A DNA stretch of 64,000 bases from Proteobacteria bacterium DTSAM18. GTDB lineage: Bacteria; Myxococcota_A; UBA796; GCA-2862545. Both the position numbers and the translations under genes were made by a program. The notes beneath the pieces are model-generated. The model made no database searches. It saw nothing but the letters and a program-made list of their open reading frames with translations, and was not told the DNA's origin. This document shows, in pieces, positions 46,016-54,167 of the stretch (positions are counted from its first letter, which is position 1; every line of letters starts with the position of its first letter). The stretch covers positions 248,001 through 312,000 of the forward strand of contig JARACJ010000005.1 of assembly GCA_028767165.1 (NCBI GenBank), given 5' to 3'.

Positions 46016-47160
46016 GGACGCATCTGCGAGCACTGGCACTGGTGCTGACCGGCACGACCCTCGCCTCGTGCAACACGGGCCCCTACCCGAGCCTCGGTCA
46101 GCCCATCGACATCCTGCAGACCATCGGCAACGCACCCCACGTGAGCTTCCTGCGTGCCCACGACGGTCGCCTGGAGCTGCTCATCGTCGCCAAGGCCGAC
46201 CCTGACGTGCCCGACAGCCAGGCCCTGTTCGTGTACTCGTCGGTGGGAGAGAACGAGTCGGTGAACAGCTGGGCGGGTACCTGGGAATACAACGAGGACA
46301 ACGCCTCGCTCGTGCTGCAGACCGAGACGCTGTTCGTGAAACCCGACGAGGCCGGCGTCGATCCCATCCAGGCGGGTGGCTCCTACAGCGAGGAGGACAA
46401 CACCACCTTCATCATCGTGTACACGCCCACGGCCGAGGAGCTGGGGGCGGAAGAGGTGTTCAACGGCGGCGTGGGGGAGATGGCCGACGACTGGCTGCAC
46501 CTCGACGACGTGTTGAAGGCCATCGACCCGAGCACCCAGGATGGTGCCGAGGAGCTGTTCTCGCTGGTCTACGCGACCACCTACACCGTCCTGGCGCGGA
46601 TTCCGTCCTTCGGCGGGGCCGGCATGATCCAGTACACGGACCCGGGCGGCACCTTCAACTCCGTCGCAGGGGGCACCCTGCACGTCGAGCTCTCCGGCTT
46701 CACCAATCCGGAGAACTTCCTGATCTACGACGGCTACTCGGACCTGTCCGGCGTGGTCCTCGACGGCAGCCAGAACAACGTCTCCAACACCAAGGGCGTG
46801 GGGTACTACTACGGAACCCTCGGCTTCGAGATCCGCTCGTACCTGCCGCTGGAGGAGCCGGGCGACACGGCCGAACCGCCGGTGGAGAACAGTCAGGAGG
46901 AGCCGCCGGACGACACGGGAGAGCCGCCGGTCGAGCCCACCGCCCCCTACAGCGGCGAGCCCGTCTTCGAAGGTGAGATCTTCTTCGGCAACCGGGACGG
47001 GACGAACTCCGTCCTCCTCGAGGCCCCCCTGCCCTCCGGTGGTGCGTTCAAGTTCACGGTGGACGGCGAGCGCTACGAGATCGAAGCCCGCGGGTTCACG
47101 GTGCGCACGCTCAACGGCCTGCTCGAGGAGCTCGCGGCGGAAGAAGGCAGCGAGGAATAG
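46012..47160 (+). CDS. Predicted lipoprotein of unknown function
   Basis: The product has 382 residues. MRTHLRALALVLTGTTLASC gives lipobox LASC. The mature part is beta-rich (VSFLRAHDGRLELLIVAKAD, SLVLQTETLFVKP) with an acidic, proline-rich linker around 283-310 (EPGDTAEPPVENSQEEPP). A C-terminal FKFTVDGERYEIEARGF domain follows. AGGAGGACGCC and an ATGA overlap couple it to the barrel gene upstream. It may be a surface partner of that barrel. The repeat region begins directly after its stop. Confidence 0.7.
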   Translation: MRTHLRALALVLTGTTLASCNTGPYPSLGQPIDILQTIGNAPHVSFLRAHDGRLELLIVAKADPDVPDSQALFVYSSVGENESVNSWAGTWEYNEDNASLVLQTETLFVKPDEAGVDPIQAGGSYSEEDNTTFIIVYTPTAEELGAEEVFNGGVGEMADDWLHLDDVLKAIDPSTQDGAEELFSLVYATTYTVLARIPSFGGAGMIQYTDPGGTFNSVAGGTLHVELSGFTNPENFLIYDGYSDLSGVVLDGSQNNVSNTKGVGYYYGTLGFEIRSYLPLEEPGDTAEPPVENSQEEPPDDTGEPPVEPTAPYSGEPVFEGEIFFGNRDGTNSVLLEAPLPSGGAFKFTVDGERYEIEARGFTVRTLNGLLEELAAEEGSEE

Positions 47161-47202
47161 GCGCGCCGAGGGAGACACCAACGGGGTCGGGCACGGCGAG
47201 CA

Positions 47203-47527
47203 GCGCCCGTACGCCCCATCGCCCCGATGGGGGACCTGGGTGCCGGCCGGGCGAGGAGCGCCCGTTCGCCCCATCGCCCCGAGGGGGACCTGGGTGCCGG
47301 CCGGGCGAGGAGCGCCCGTTCGCCCCATCGCCCCGAGGGGGACCCGGGTGCCGGCCGGGCGAGGAGCGCCCGTTCGCCCCATCGCCCCGAGGGGGACCTG
47401 GGTGCCGGCCGGGCGAGCAGCGCCCGTACGCCCCATCGCCCCGAGGGGGACCTGGGTGCCGGCCGGGCGAGGAGCGCCCGTACGCCCCATCGCCCCGAGG
47501 GAGACCTGGGTGCCGGCCGGGCGAGGA
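47203..47527. repeat. Six-unit 54-base tandem repeat
   Basis: A unit containing GCGCCCGTTCGCCCCATCGC and GGTGCCGGCCGGGCGAGGA repeats six times with a 54-base period (for example GCCGGCCGGG at 47242 and 47296). Units differ at one or two positions; unit one has one extra base. Because 54 is a multiple of three, frames stay open on both strands, which gives false ORFs. It directly joins the composite repeat at 47500-47890. Confidence 0.85.
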
Positions 47528-47889
47528 GCGAAGCGACGAAGAACGGGGGGTGCCCAGGGCCCCCGAACGCGCCACCCCGATCCCCCAGACCACCAGACCT
47601 CCGCCCCGAAAAGCGAAAGCAATTCCAGGGCATCCCTTCAGCCGCACACCCAAGGCCAGGGGCGGCCCGGTGCGGTCGGGGCGAGGAGCAAGGGAGAGGC
47701 CGACCTTCCGGTCGGCCCGACCGAAGCGACGAAGAACCGACCGTGCCGGGTCGCCCCTGGCCGTCTCCGCTCCAAGAGCCAGGGGTGGCACGGTGCGGTC
47801 GGGGCGAGGAGCAAGGGAGAGGCCGACCTCCCGGTCGGCCCGACCGAAGCGACGAAGAACCGACCGTGCCGGGTCGCCCCTGGCCGTCT
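47500..47889. repeat. Composite interspersed repeat (minus orientation, with duplicated 123-base module)
   Basis: It contains, inverted, the same blocks as 21731-22090: 47506-47570 (GAAGCGACGAAG with GGTGCCCAGGGCCCCC), 47613-47649 (GCGAAAGC through GCCGCACAC) and 47681-47733 (GCGAGGAGCAAGGGAGAGGC on). The last block recurs at 47804-47856. The duplicated module spans about 47656-47778 and 47779-47889, both ending TCGCCCCTGGCCGTCTCC. No gene is supported. The region lies between an envelope gene and the DUF2505 gene, both on the plus strand. Confidence 0.78.
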
Positions 47890-47926
47890 CCTCCTCGGGG
47901 TAGGATGAAATCCTACCCCGAGGAGG
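47890..47926 (+). promoter_or_regulatory. Perfect 17-bp hairpin burying the DUF2505 ribosome binding site
   Basis: CCTCCTCGGGGTAGGAT (47890-47906) is the exact complement of ATCCTACCCCGAGGAGG (47910-47926), with only GAA between. The 3' arm ends in AGGAGG, the Shine-Dalgarno sequence four bases before ATG 47931. In RNA this stem would hide the whole ribosome binding site. No T-run follows, so it is not a simple terminator. It could be a translational switch or a DNA palindrome bound by a regulator. Confidence 0.85.
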
Positions 47927-47930
47927 TCCG

Positions 47931-48422
47931 ATGAAGATCGATATGCGTCAGTCCCTGCCCGCTGCCCCCGAGAAGGTGTGGAACTCCTTCTTCGACGACG
48001 AGCTCGAGACGGCCCTGGCCGGCAAGGGCGGCGTCACCCGCGAGCTCATCTCCGAGGAGAACGGCCCCGACGGCAGGATCACCCGTCGCCTGCGCTTCAC
48101 CTCGAAGATGACCGTGCCCGGCCCCATGAAGAAGGCCCTGGGTTCCGACCACCTCACCTACGATCAGATCTCCGTGCTCGACCCGAAGACCCACACCGTG
48201 CACTGGCACGTCGAGCCGCCGGTCATGAAGGACAAGATCAAGGCCGAGGGCACGCTCAAGCTCGAGCCCACCAAGGCCGGCTGCGACCGCCACATCCAGG
48301 GCGACGTGTCCGTGAAGGTCCCCCTGATCGGAAAGAAGATCGAGGGCATGGTCGCCAAGTCCATCGCCGACTCCTACGAGGGCGGCATGGAGCTGCTGAT
48401 CGACTGGCTCAACGCCAACTGA
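47931..48422 (+). CDS. DUF2505-like SRPBCC-fold protein
   Basis: The product has 163 residues without a signal peptide. The lead MKIDMRQSLPAAPEKVWNSF, then GRITRRLRFTSKMTVPGPMK, HWHVEPPVMKDKIKAEGTL and the long C-terminal helix VAKSIADSYEGGMELLIDWL are those of the DUF2505 group of START/Bet v1-like proteins. It probably binds a hydrophobic small molecule in the cytosol. Its ribosome binding site is inside the hairpin at 47890-47926. Confidence 0.8.
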   Translation: MKIDMRQSLPAAPEKVWNSFFDDELETALAGKGGVTRELISEENGPDGRITRRLRFTSKMTVPGPMKKALGSDHLTYDQISVLDPKTHTVHWHVEPPVMKDKIKAEGTLKLEPTKAGCDRHIQGDVSVKVPLIGKKIEGMVAKSIADSYEGGMELLIDWLNAN

Positions 48423-48554
48423 GCCAGTCCCGGGAGCCGGGATCGGATCCCATGCGGCGTCGCGGAGAGTCGGAGAGAGCGGAGGTGGGCGTCATGGCAT
48501 CCACCTCCGATGCCTCCGCCACTCCCTTCTCCGCGTGACCGTGCAAGCCTCCCT

Positions 48555-50177
48555 TCAGTCCACCCGGAGCAGGCACGGCGTGCCCGTCTGGCAGATCCGC
48601 CCCTCCAACGCGGGCGCGATGCCTTCGCTGCCGGCGTCGAGCAGGGCCTTGATCACCAGATCCTTCAGCTCGAACTCCTCCCGGCTGCCCGGGACCTCCT
48701 GCTCGGGCGAGAACATCGTGTAGCCGTCCTGCCCGCCCTCCACGAAGGTGAGGAACTCGGGCACCACCACCCGGTAGATGGCCTCGGGCTCGATGGGCGT
48801 GCCGGTGGCGAGCAGGGTGGGCCTGCCCACCCGACGCTCCCGGGGGGCGTCGGGGATGTGGGTGAAGGCGATGCCGGCCACCTGCAGCCAGTGGCCCGAC
48901 CCGGTCCAGTCGGACACGCTGTGATCGAGGGCGGCCAGCAGGGTGCTGCCGGGCACCTCGAGCAGGCGCATGCCCGACGAGAACGGCAGCATCGCCAGCA
49001 GGTGCTGCTCGGTGATGTCGGTGCCGGCCGGCATGCGGTCGTTCAGCCGCACCGAGCCGCTGTTGAGCAGGGCGACCTGGGCGCCGTGGCCCGCGAACGC
49101 CTCCAGCATCCGATCCGTCAGGAAGTCTCCGAGGTTGGTCTCGTGCTTGCGGATGACCAGCTCCGACGCCTCGAGGTCCACCGCCGTGCGCCCGATGGCG
49201 GCATCCAGGCAGTCGTCGGGCTTGCCCTCGTCGGCGCAGTGCTCCTGCTTGAAGCGCTGCACCCAGGCGTGGACCAGGCCGTCGACGACGGCATCGGGGG
49301 CGATGCCCTCGGCCTGCATGTCCACCAGGCGGTGGGAGACCTCCTTGCGCGCCCCATCCACCGACACGGTGACCACCGGCAGCGAGGTGAGGTCGGCGTC
49401 GCCCTTGAAGATCCAGCGATCCCCCACCTGCTGGGTGATGGCCTCGTGCTCGTGGCCGCCGAAGACCACGTCCGGGCCCTCGGGGCCGAGCGCGGTGAGC
49501 AGCTCGATGTCGCCCTGCAGGCGCTGGTGGGTGAGCGCCACCACGAGGTGGGCGCCGTGGCTCCGCAGCCACGCGGAGCGCTCCCGCGCCGTCTCCACGG
49601 GGTCGTCGAAACCTTCGACGAACGCGGCCCCGGTGCTGTCGAGGGTGACCGACAGCAGCCCCACCTTCACACCGCCCACCTCGACGATGGCCTCGGTGGC
49701 GCGGTGGTCGCCCACCACGTCGGCCGCAAAGTCGATGTTGGAGTGCAGCCAGGTGAACCCGCTCTCCTGCAGCCGGCTGTTGAAGCCCGGCAGGTGCTTC
49801 GGCTCGCCCTTGTCGAACTCGTGGTTCCCGAACGTCGCGAACATGTGGCCATCGAAGGCGTCGCCGTCGCCGTCGAGGTGGTTCATCACGTCGACGATCT
49901 GCTCGCCCCGGTACCGGGTCGAGAGCAGCGACGGCCCGAACAGGTCCCCCGCGTGGAGCACCACCACGTCGCCCGGCAGGCTCTCCCGCAGGGTGCGCAG
50001 CCGCGCGAAGCCTCCTCTCCCCGCGGCATCCGTGCCCAGCCGGTAGGTATCGTTCAGCAGCAGGAAGGTGACCTCCCCGCTACCCGGGCCCGCCTCGTCC
50101 ACGAGTGTGTCGAGGGGCTTCTTCGCCCCACAGGCGGCCAACACCACCAGGGGGACCAGGCCGATCATCCGGTTCAT
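48555..50177 (-). CDS. 5'-nucleotidase/UshA-like metallophosphatase lipoprotein
   Basis: The product has 540 residues. MNRMIGLVPLVVLAACGAKK gives lipobox LAAC. The metallophosphatase domain has VTFLLLNDTYR, LHAGDLFGPS, TFGNHEFDKG, VALTHQR and VFGGHEHE. Most metal ligands are present, but the His of the first DxH motif reads Tyr. The C-terminal substrate domain has ALLNSGSVRL and the GxDGYTMF loop. It likely hydrolyses nucleotides or UDP-sugars outside the inner membrane. ATG 50177 follows GGAGGCATGG. Confidence 0.88.
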   Translation of the reverse strand: MNRMIGLVPLVVLAACGAKKPLDTLVDEAGPGSGEVTFLLLNDTYRLGTDAAGRGGFARLRTLRESLPGDVVVLHAGDLFGPSLLSTRYRGEQIVDVMNHLDGDGDAFDGHMFATFGNHEFDKGEPKHLPGFNSRLQESGFTWLHSNIDFAADVVGDHRATEAIVEVGGVKVGLLSVTLDSTGAAFVEGFDDPVETARERSAWLRSHGAHLVVALTHQRLQGDIELLTALGPEGPDVVFGGHEHEAITQQVGDRWIFKGDADLTSLPVVTVSVDGARKEVSHRLVDMQAEGIAPDAVVDGLVHAWVQRFKQEHCADEGKPDDCLDAAIGRTAVDLEASELVIRKHETNLGDFLTDRMLEAFAGHGAQVALLNSGSVRLNDRMPAGTDITEQHLLAMLPFSSGMRLLEVPGSTLLAALDHSVSDWTGSGHWLQVAGIAFTHIPDAPRERRVGRPTLLATGTPIEPEAIYRVVVPEFLTFVEGGQDGYTMFSPEQEVPGSREEFELKDLVIKALLDAGSEGIAPALEGRICQTGTPCLLRVD

Positions 50178-50257
50178 CCATGCCTCCGCGCGCGATTCGC
50201 TGCGCTTGTGTAGCACAGAGGTGCTAGAACGGTACGGCACCCCGAAACGACGCCCCC

Positions 50258-51796
50258 ATGCCATTCAACAGCTACGACTTCCTGTTCGGCTTCCTGCCGC
50301 TCGTCCTCGTCGCGTTCCTGTGGGTCCGCCGGCTCACCGAGGTCGGCGCCGGCCGGCGGGAGGGCGCGCCCGCCAAGCGACCGGGCCCGTCCACGGCGCT
50401 CGAGTGGATGTCGGGGAGCACCCGGGGCGTCACGGTCTTCCTGACCCTCGCCTCCCTGGCCTTCTACGGCTGGTGGCACGCGCCGTACCTGCTGCTCCTG
50501 CTCGGCAGCATGGTGTTCAACTACACCCTCGGCCGTCGGCTCACCGATGCCACCGCCGCCGGCACGCCCCACAAGCGCCTGCTCACCCTCGGCGTGGCCG
50601 TCAACCTGCTGCTGCTGGGCTGGTACAAGTATGCGGGCTTCCTCGAGGCCAACCTCGACGCCTGGCTCGGCATCGATCTCGGCCTTCCCCCCATCGCCCT
50701 GCCCCTCGCCATCAGCTTCTTCACCTTCCAGCAGGTGGCCTACCTGGTCGACTCCCACCGCGGAAAGACGCAGAACAGCGATCCGATGCGCTACGCGCTG
50801 TTCGTCAGCTTCTTCCCCCAGCTCGTGGCCGGCCCCATCGTCCACCACAGCGAGCTGCTCCCCCAGTTCCGCAACTACCGCTTCCCCCTGCGCGCCGACA
50901 TGGCCGCGGGCCTGACCCTGTTCGTCGTGGGACTCGCCAAGAAGGTCCTCATCGCCGACACCCTCGCAGGTCAGGTCGATGCCACCTACGGCGCCGCCGC
51001 CGCGGGTGCGGTGCTGCCCTCCCTCGATGTCTGGGCCGCCGTCGTCGGCTACAGCTTCCAGGTGTACTTCGACTTCTCCGGCTACTCCGACATGGCCATC
51101 GGCCTGTCGCGCATGTTCGGCATCAAGCTCCCGCTCAACTTCGATGCCCCCCTGAGGGCCGCCAACATCGTCGAGCTGTGGCGACGCTGGCACATCACGC
51201 TGTCGCGGTTCCTGCGGGACTACCTGTACATCCCCCTCGGTGGCAGCCGGCAGGGCAAGGTGCGGCGCTACGTGAACCTCATGATCACGATGGTCCTCGG
51301 CGGCCTGTGGCACGGCGCCAACTGGACCTTCATCATGTGGGGCTTCCTTCACGGTGCCTTCCTGATGATCAACCATGGCTTCCGCGCCATCCGGGGCGGC
51401 GAGTCCCACGGCCGGGCCGCCGAGATCGCCGGCCGCATCCTCACCTTCGGTGGCTTCGCCCTGTCGATGGCCTACTTCCGCGCCGACGACATCGGCACGG
51501 CCCACCACATGCTCGGCATGATGACCGGCCTCGTCCCCACGAGCCCCGGCCAGCTCCTCACCGGCACGTGGGCAACGCTCCTGGTGGTGATGGCCATCGT
51601 GCAGTTCGCCCCCACCACCCAGCAGTGGATGCGTCGGGCCGAACCCGCCCTCACCCGCCCCATCGACCCCGTGACCGGCCCCGACTGGCTCACCTGGCGT
51701 CCCACCGGCCTGTGGGCCGCCCTGATCGGCCTGCTGGCCCTCGCATGTCTCCCGCTCCTCGAGCGGGTCAACGCCTTCATCTACTGGCAGTTCTGA
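50258..51796 (+). CDS. MBOAT-family O-acyltransferase (AlgI-like)
   Basis: The product has 512 residues with about ten or more membrane segments. AlgI-type signatures are FNSYDFLFGFLPLVL, FQVYFDFSGYSDMAIGLSRM, LWRRWHITLSRFLRDYLYIP and the catalytic His in LGGLWHGANWTFIMWG (H352). Such proteins pass acetyl groups across the inner membrane onto polysaccharides. Its stop overlaps the start of the AlgJ-like gene (TGATG). No other alginate or cellulose genes are nearby, so the polymer is unknown. Confidence 0.92.
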   Translation: MPFNSYDFLFGFLPLVLVAFLWVRRLTEVGAGRREGAPAKRPGPSTALEWMSGSTRGVTVFLTLASLAFYGWWHAPYLLLLLGSMVFNYTLGRRLTDATAAGTPHKRLLTLGVAVNLLLLGWYKYAGFLEANLDAWLGIDLGLPPIALPLAISFFTFQQVAYLVDSHRGKTQNSDPMRYALFVSFFPQLVAGPIVHHSELLPQFRNYRFPLRADMAAGLTLFVVGLAKKVLIADTLAGQVDATYGAAAAGAVLPSLDVWAAVVGYSFQVYFDFSGYSDMAIGLSRMFGIKLPLNFDAPLRAANIVELWRRWHITLSRFLRDYLYIPLGGSRQGKVRRYVNLMITMVLGGLWHGANWTFIMWGFLHGAFLMINHGFRAIRGGESHGRAAEIAGRILTFGGFALSMAYFRADDIGTAHHMLGMMTGLVPTSPGQLLTGTWATLLVVMAIVQFAPTTQQWMRRAEPALTRPIDPVTGPDWLTWRPTGLWAALIGLLALACLPLLERVNAFIYWQF

Positions 51797-52977
51797 TGGA
51801 CGACCTCAAAGCCGGCTCGTACACCCGTGGCGTGCTCTCGGTGCTGATCGCCGGCGTCCTGCTGCTCGGCCTGAACGTGTTCATGGCCGACCCCTACGGC
51901 ACGTTCCACAACCTCGGGCTTCGCAAGGCCCCCCGCGACACCATCGTGTGGTCCCGGGTCGCGGCGGCGGAGCGCATCCGCTCGGGCTGCGACATCGTGT
52001 TCCTGGGCAGCTCCCGCGTGGTCTTCGGCCTCGGCCCCCACATGCCCAGGTGGCCCAGGATGCAGCCCTGCAACGGTGCCATGGGCGGCACCAGCCTCGT
52101 GGAGCTCGAGGCGGCGATGGACCTCGCGCTGCAGCAGGAGCGCATCCAGCACGTGGTGATGTTCATCGGCCTGCACATGTTCGACGACGGCCGCGTCATC
52201 TTCCACGACTACCCGCAGTCCCTGTTCAACGACGACCGCAGCCGGCTGTCCTACTACGCTTGGTCGCTCACGAGCCTCGAGGCCATGGAGTCCGCCGCCA
52301 CCGTGCGTCAGCGGCTGCTCCCCTGGCAGGAGCCCCCCACCAACCGCCTGTCGAACCCGCTCAAGGCCAACTACACGCAGCTCGCCAGCTTCCTCAAGCC
52401 CGAGCGCGGCATCTACGACACCTTCCAGGGCACGAGCGCCAGCATGGAGCGGTTCCGGGGCATGCTCGACCGGGCCCAGGCCTCCGGCAAGCAGGTCACC
52501 CTCGTGATCCCGGCCATCCACGCGATGCAGTTCGAGATGATGGCCGACACCGGCCTGTGGGACGACTTCCAGGCCTGGCAGCAGGCGCTCGTGGCCGAGC
52601 TGGAGCACCGCGAGGACGCCCCCGTGCTGTGGAGCTTCGCGGCCTACCACCACTACGCGACCGATCCGGTGCCCACGAGCCACCACGAGAAGGCGAGCCC
52701 CTGGTGGATCGACATCTCCCACCAGTCCCGCAAGCTGGGCAACCTCACGCTGCTGCGCATCTACGACGCGGTCACCGGCGAGCACAGCCGCGACTGGGAT
52801 CCCCTCTTCGGCGTCCGGCTCACGTCACCGATGCTTCCGGCGCACCACGAGGCGCTGGATGCAGGCCGGCAGACCTGGCGCCAGACCCACACCCGCGAGC
52901 TCGCCTGGTACGAGGAGACCGCCGAGAAGATCACGGCGCCCGACGCACGGCTGGCCCAGCGGGCCGGGGATCACTGA
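51796..52977 (+). CDS. AlgJ/AlgX-like SGNH-type O-acetylation partner
   Basis: The product has 393 residues. One N-terminal membrane anchor (about 12-30, GVLSVLIAGVLLLGLNVFMA) precedes a periplasmic domain. The nucleophile block is FLGSSRVVFG (Ser near 72-73) and the distal Asp-His block is WIDISHQS (about D306, H309), which together give an SGNH layout. It pairs with the AlgI-like protein to transfer acetyl groups to an exported glycan. ATG 51796 lies in the upstream stop. The ORF also stays open upstream, but that part is antisense or out of frame. Confidence 0.82.
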   Translation: MDDLKAGSYTRGVLSVLIAGVLLLGLNVFMADPYGTFHNLGLRKAPRDTIVWSRVAAAERIRSGCDIVFLGSSRVVFGLGPHMPRWPRMQPCNGAMGGTSLVELEAAMDLALQQERIQHVVMFIGLHMFDDGRVIFHDYPQSLFNDDRSRLSYYAWSLTSLEAMESAATVRQRLLPWQEPPTNRLSNPLKANYTQLASFLKPERGIYDTFQGTSASMERFRGMLDRAQASGKQVTLVIPAIHAMQFEMMADTGLWDDFQAWQQALVAELEHREDAPVLWSFAAYHHYATDPVPTSHHEKASPWWIDISHQSRKLGNLTLLRIYDAVTGEHSRDWDPLFGVRLTSPMLPAHHEALDAGRQTWRQTHTRELAWYEETAEKITAPDARLAQRAGDH

Positions 52978-53333
52978 GCGTCCAGCGCCTCGCCAGGTGC
53001 CCGGATGGGCTCCAGGGGCACCATGTCGGGATCGGGGGCCTGCAGGGAGGGCTGCACCACACGGCGGGTGCCTTCCGGGCCCGCACGGAGCTCGGCGCGC
53101 TCCACGGCGGTGTCGGAGGCCTCGTCGTCGGCCAGGATCTCGGACGGGCTGCGACGCGCGGCCACAGGCTCGATGCCCTTGGGCGCCTGCAGGCTGGCCT
53201 TCTTGGCCGTCAGGGCCGCGGGAACCTCGGGGGTGGACCGCTGCACGTTGGACGCGGGGAACAGGGCCGTGACCGCTGCCCATGCCAGGCCGATGGCGGC
53301 CAGGGCGATCGCGAGGGGCTTGAGCTTCTCCAC
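52971..53333 (-). CDS. Small membrane-anchored protein of unknown function
   Basis: The product has 120 residues from a GTG start with CCAGGAGGCACC upstream. One membrane anchor (about 5-25, PLAIALAAIGLAWAAVTALF) is followed by a hydrophilic Ala/Pro/Glu-rich region (KKASLQAPKGIEPVAARRSP) without cysteines. It probably faces the periplasm. Its last seven bases overlap the AlgJ-like gene tail to tail. It has no recognised family. Confidence 0.5.
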   Translation of the reverse strand: MEKLKPLAIALAAIGLAWAAVTALFPASNVQRSTPEVPAALTAKKASLQAPKGIEPVAARRSPSEILADDEASDTAVERAELRAGPEGTRRVVQPSLQAPDPDMVPLEPIRAPGEALDAQ

Positions 53334-53415
53334 GGTGCCTCCTGGGGGGGATCCGGTGTACAAGTCCCCTGTTCTAGCGTCCCGCTCCCCCACCGGCGAC
53401 CGTCGAGGTGTGAAC

Positions 53416-54117
53416 ATGTGTCCCCGTCCTGCCATCCCCCTGAACCTGCCCAGCGCCGTCACCAACGATCCGGACGTGTTCTTCCCCGTCGGCCGCATCC
53501 TGTGTATCGGCCGCAATTACGCCGCCCACGCGGCCGAGATGGGCGACCACAGCCGCCAGCCCCCCTTCCACTTCGTGAAGAGCCCCTGGGCCCTGCGCAG
53601 CGACCACGGCGAGATCACCGTGGCCTACCCGCCGAAGACCCAGGATCTGCACCACGAGGCCGAGCTCGTGGTGGCCCTGCGCCACGGTGGGCGCGACATC
53701 TCCCCGGAGGACGCCCACCGGCACATCTGGGGCTACGCGCTCGGGCTCGACCTCACCCGCCGGGATGTGCAGGCGCAGGCCAAGCAGCAGGGGCGTCCCT
53801 GGGCCGCCGGCAAGGACTTCGACGGTGCCGCCGTCTGCGGTCCGGTGAGCCGGGTGGAAGCCACGGGCGAACTCACCGAGGGCACCCTCACCCTCACCCT
53901 CAACGGTGAACGCCGCCAGACCGGTGAGCTGACCGACATGATCTGGAACGTGCGGGAGATCATCGCCTACCTCAGCTCCCTGATGACCCTGCAGCCCGGC
54001 GACCTCATCTACACCGGCACCCCCGCCGGCGTCGGCCCCATGGTGCCCGGCGACGTCGCGACCATCGGTCTCACCGGCCTGCCCGCCGTCACCGTGCGGA
54101 TGACCGACCCCCTGTAG
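53416..54117 (+). CDS. Fumarylacetoacetate hydrolase-family protein
   Basis: The product has 233 residues, the size of bacterial fumarylpyruvate hydrolase-like enzymes. ILCIGRNYAAHAAEMG, HHEAELVVAL (ExE metal site), GLDLTRRDVQ (Asp ligand), GKDFDGAAVCGP and YTGTPAGVGPMVPGD are FAH signatures. It hydrolyses a C-C bond in a 2,4-dioxo acid or decarboxylates oxaloacetate; the substrate is not determined. GAGGTGTGAAC precedes ATG 53416. Confidence 0.9.
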   Translation: MCPRPAIPLNLPSAVTNDPDVFFPVGRILCIGRNYAAHAAEMGDHSRQPPFHFVKSPWALRSDHGEITVAYPPKTQDLHHEAELVVALRHGGRDISPEDAHRHIWGYALGLDLTRRDVQAQAKQQGRPWAAGKDFDGAAVCGPVSRVEATGELTEGTLTLTLNGERRQTGELTDMIWNVREIIAYLSSLMTLQPGDLIYTGTPAGVGPMVPGDVATIGLTGLPAVTVRMTDPL

Positions 54118-54167
54118 CGCCTGCCGCCCACAGCCCCCCGAGCCCTTCCCCACGCCGGAGCCCGAAG

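Noticed and set aside
47203-47527. CRISPR array
   Set aside because: Units are head-to-tail without unique spacers, and no cas genes are present.
46973-47908. Open frame reading through the 54-base repeats as an 18-residue repeat protein
   Set aside because: It overlaps the real lipoprotein in another frame and has no proper start. Its openness follows from the 54-base period and high GC.
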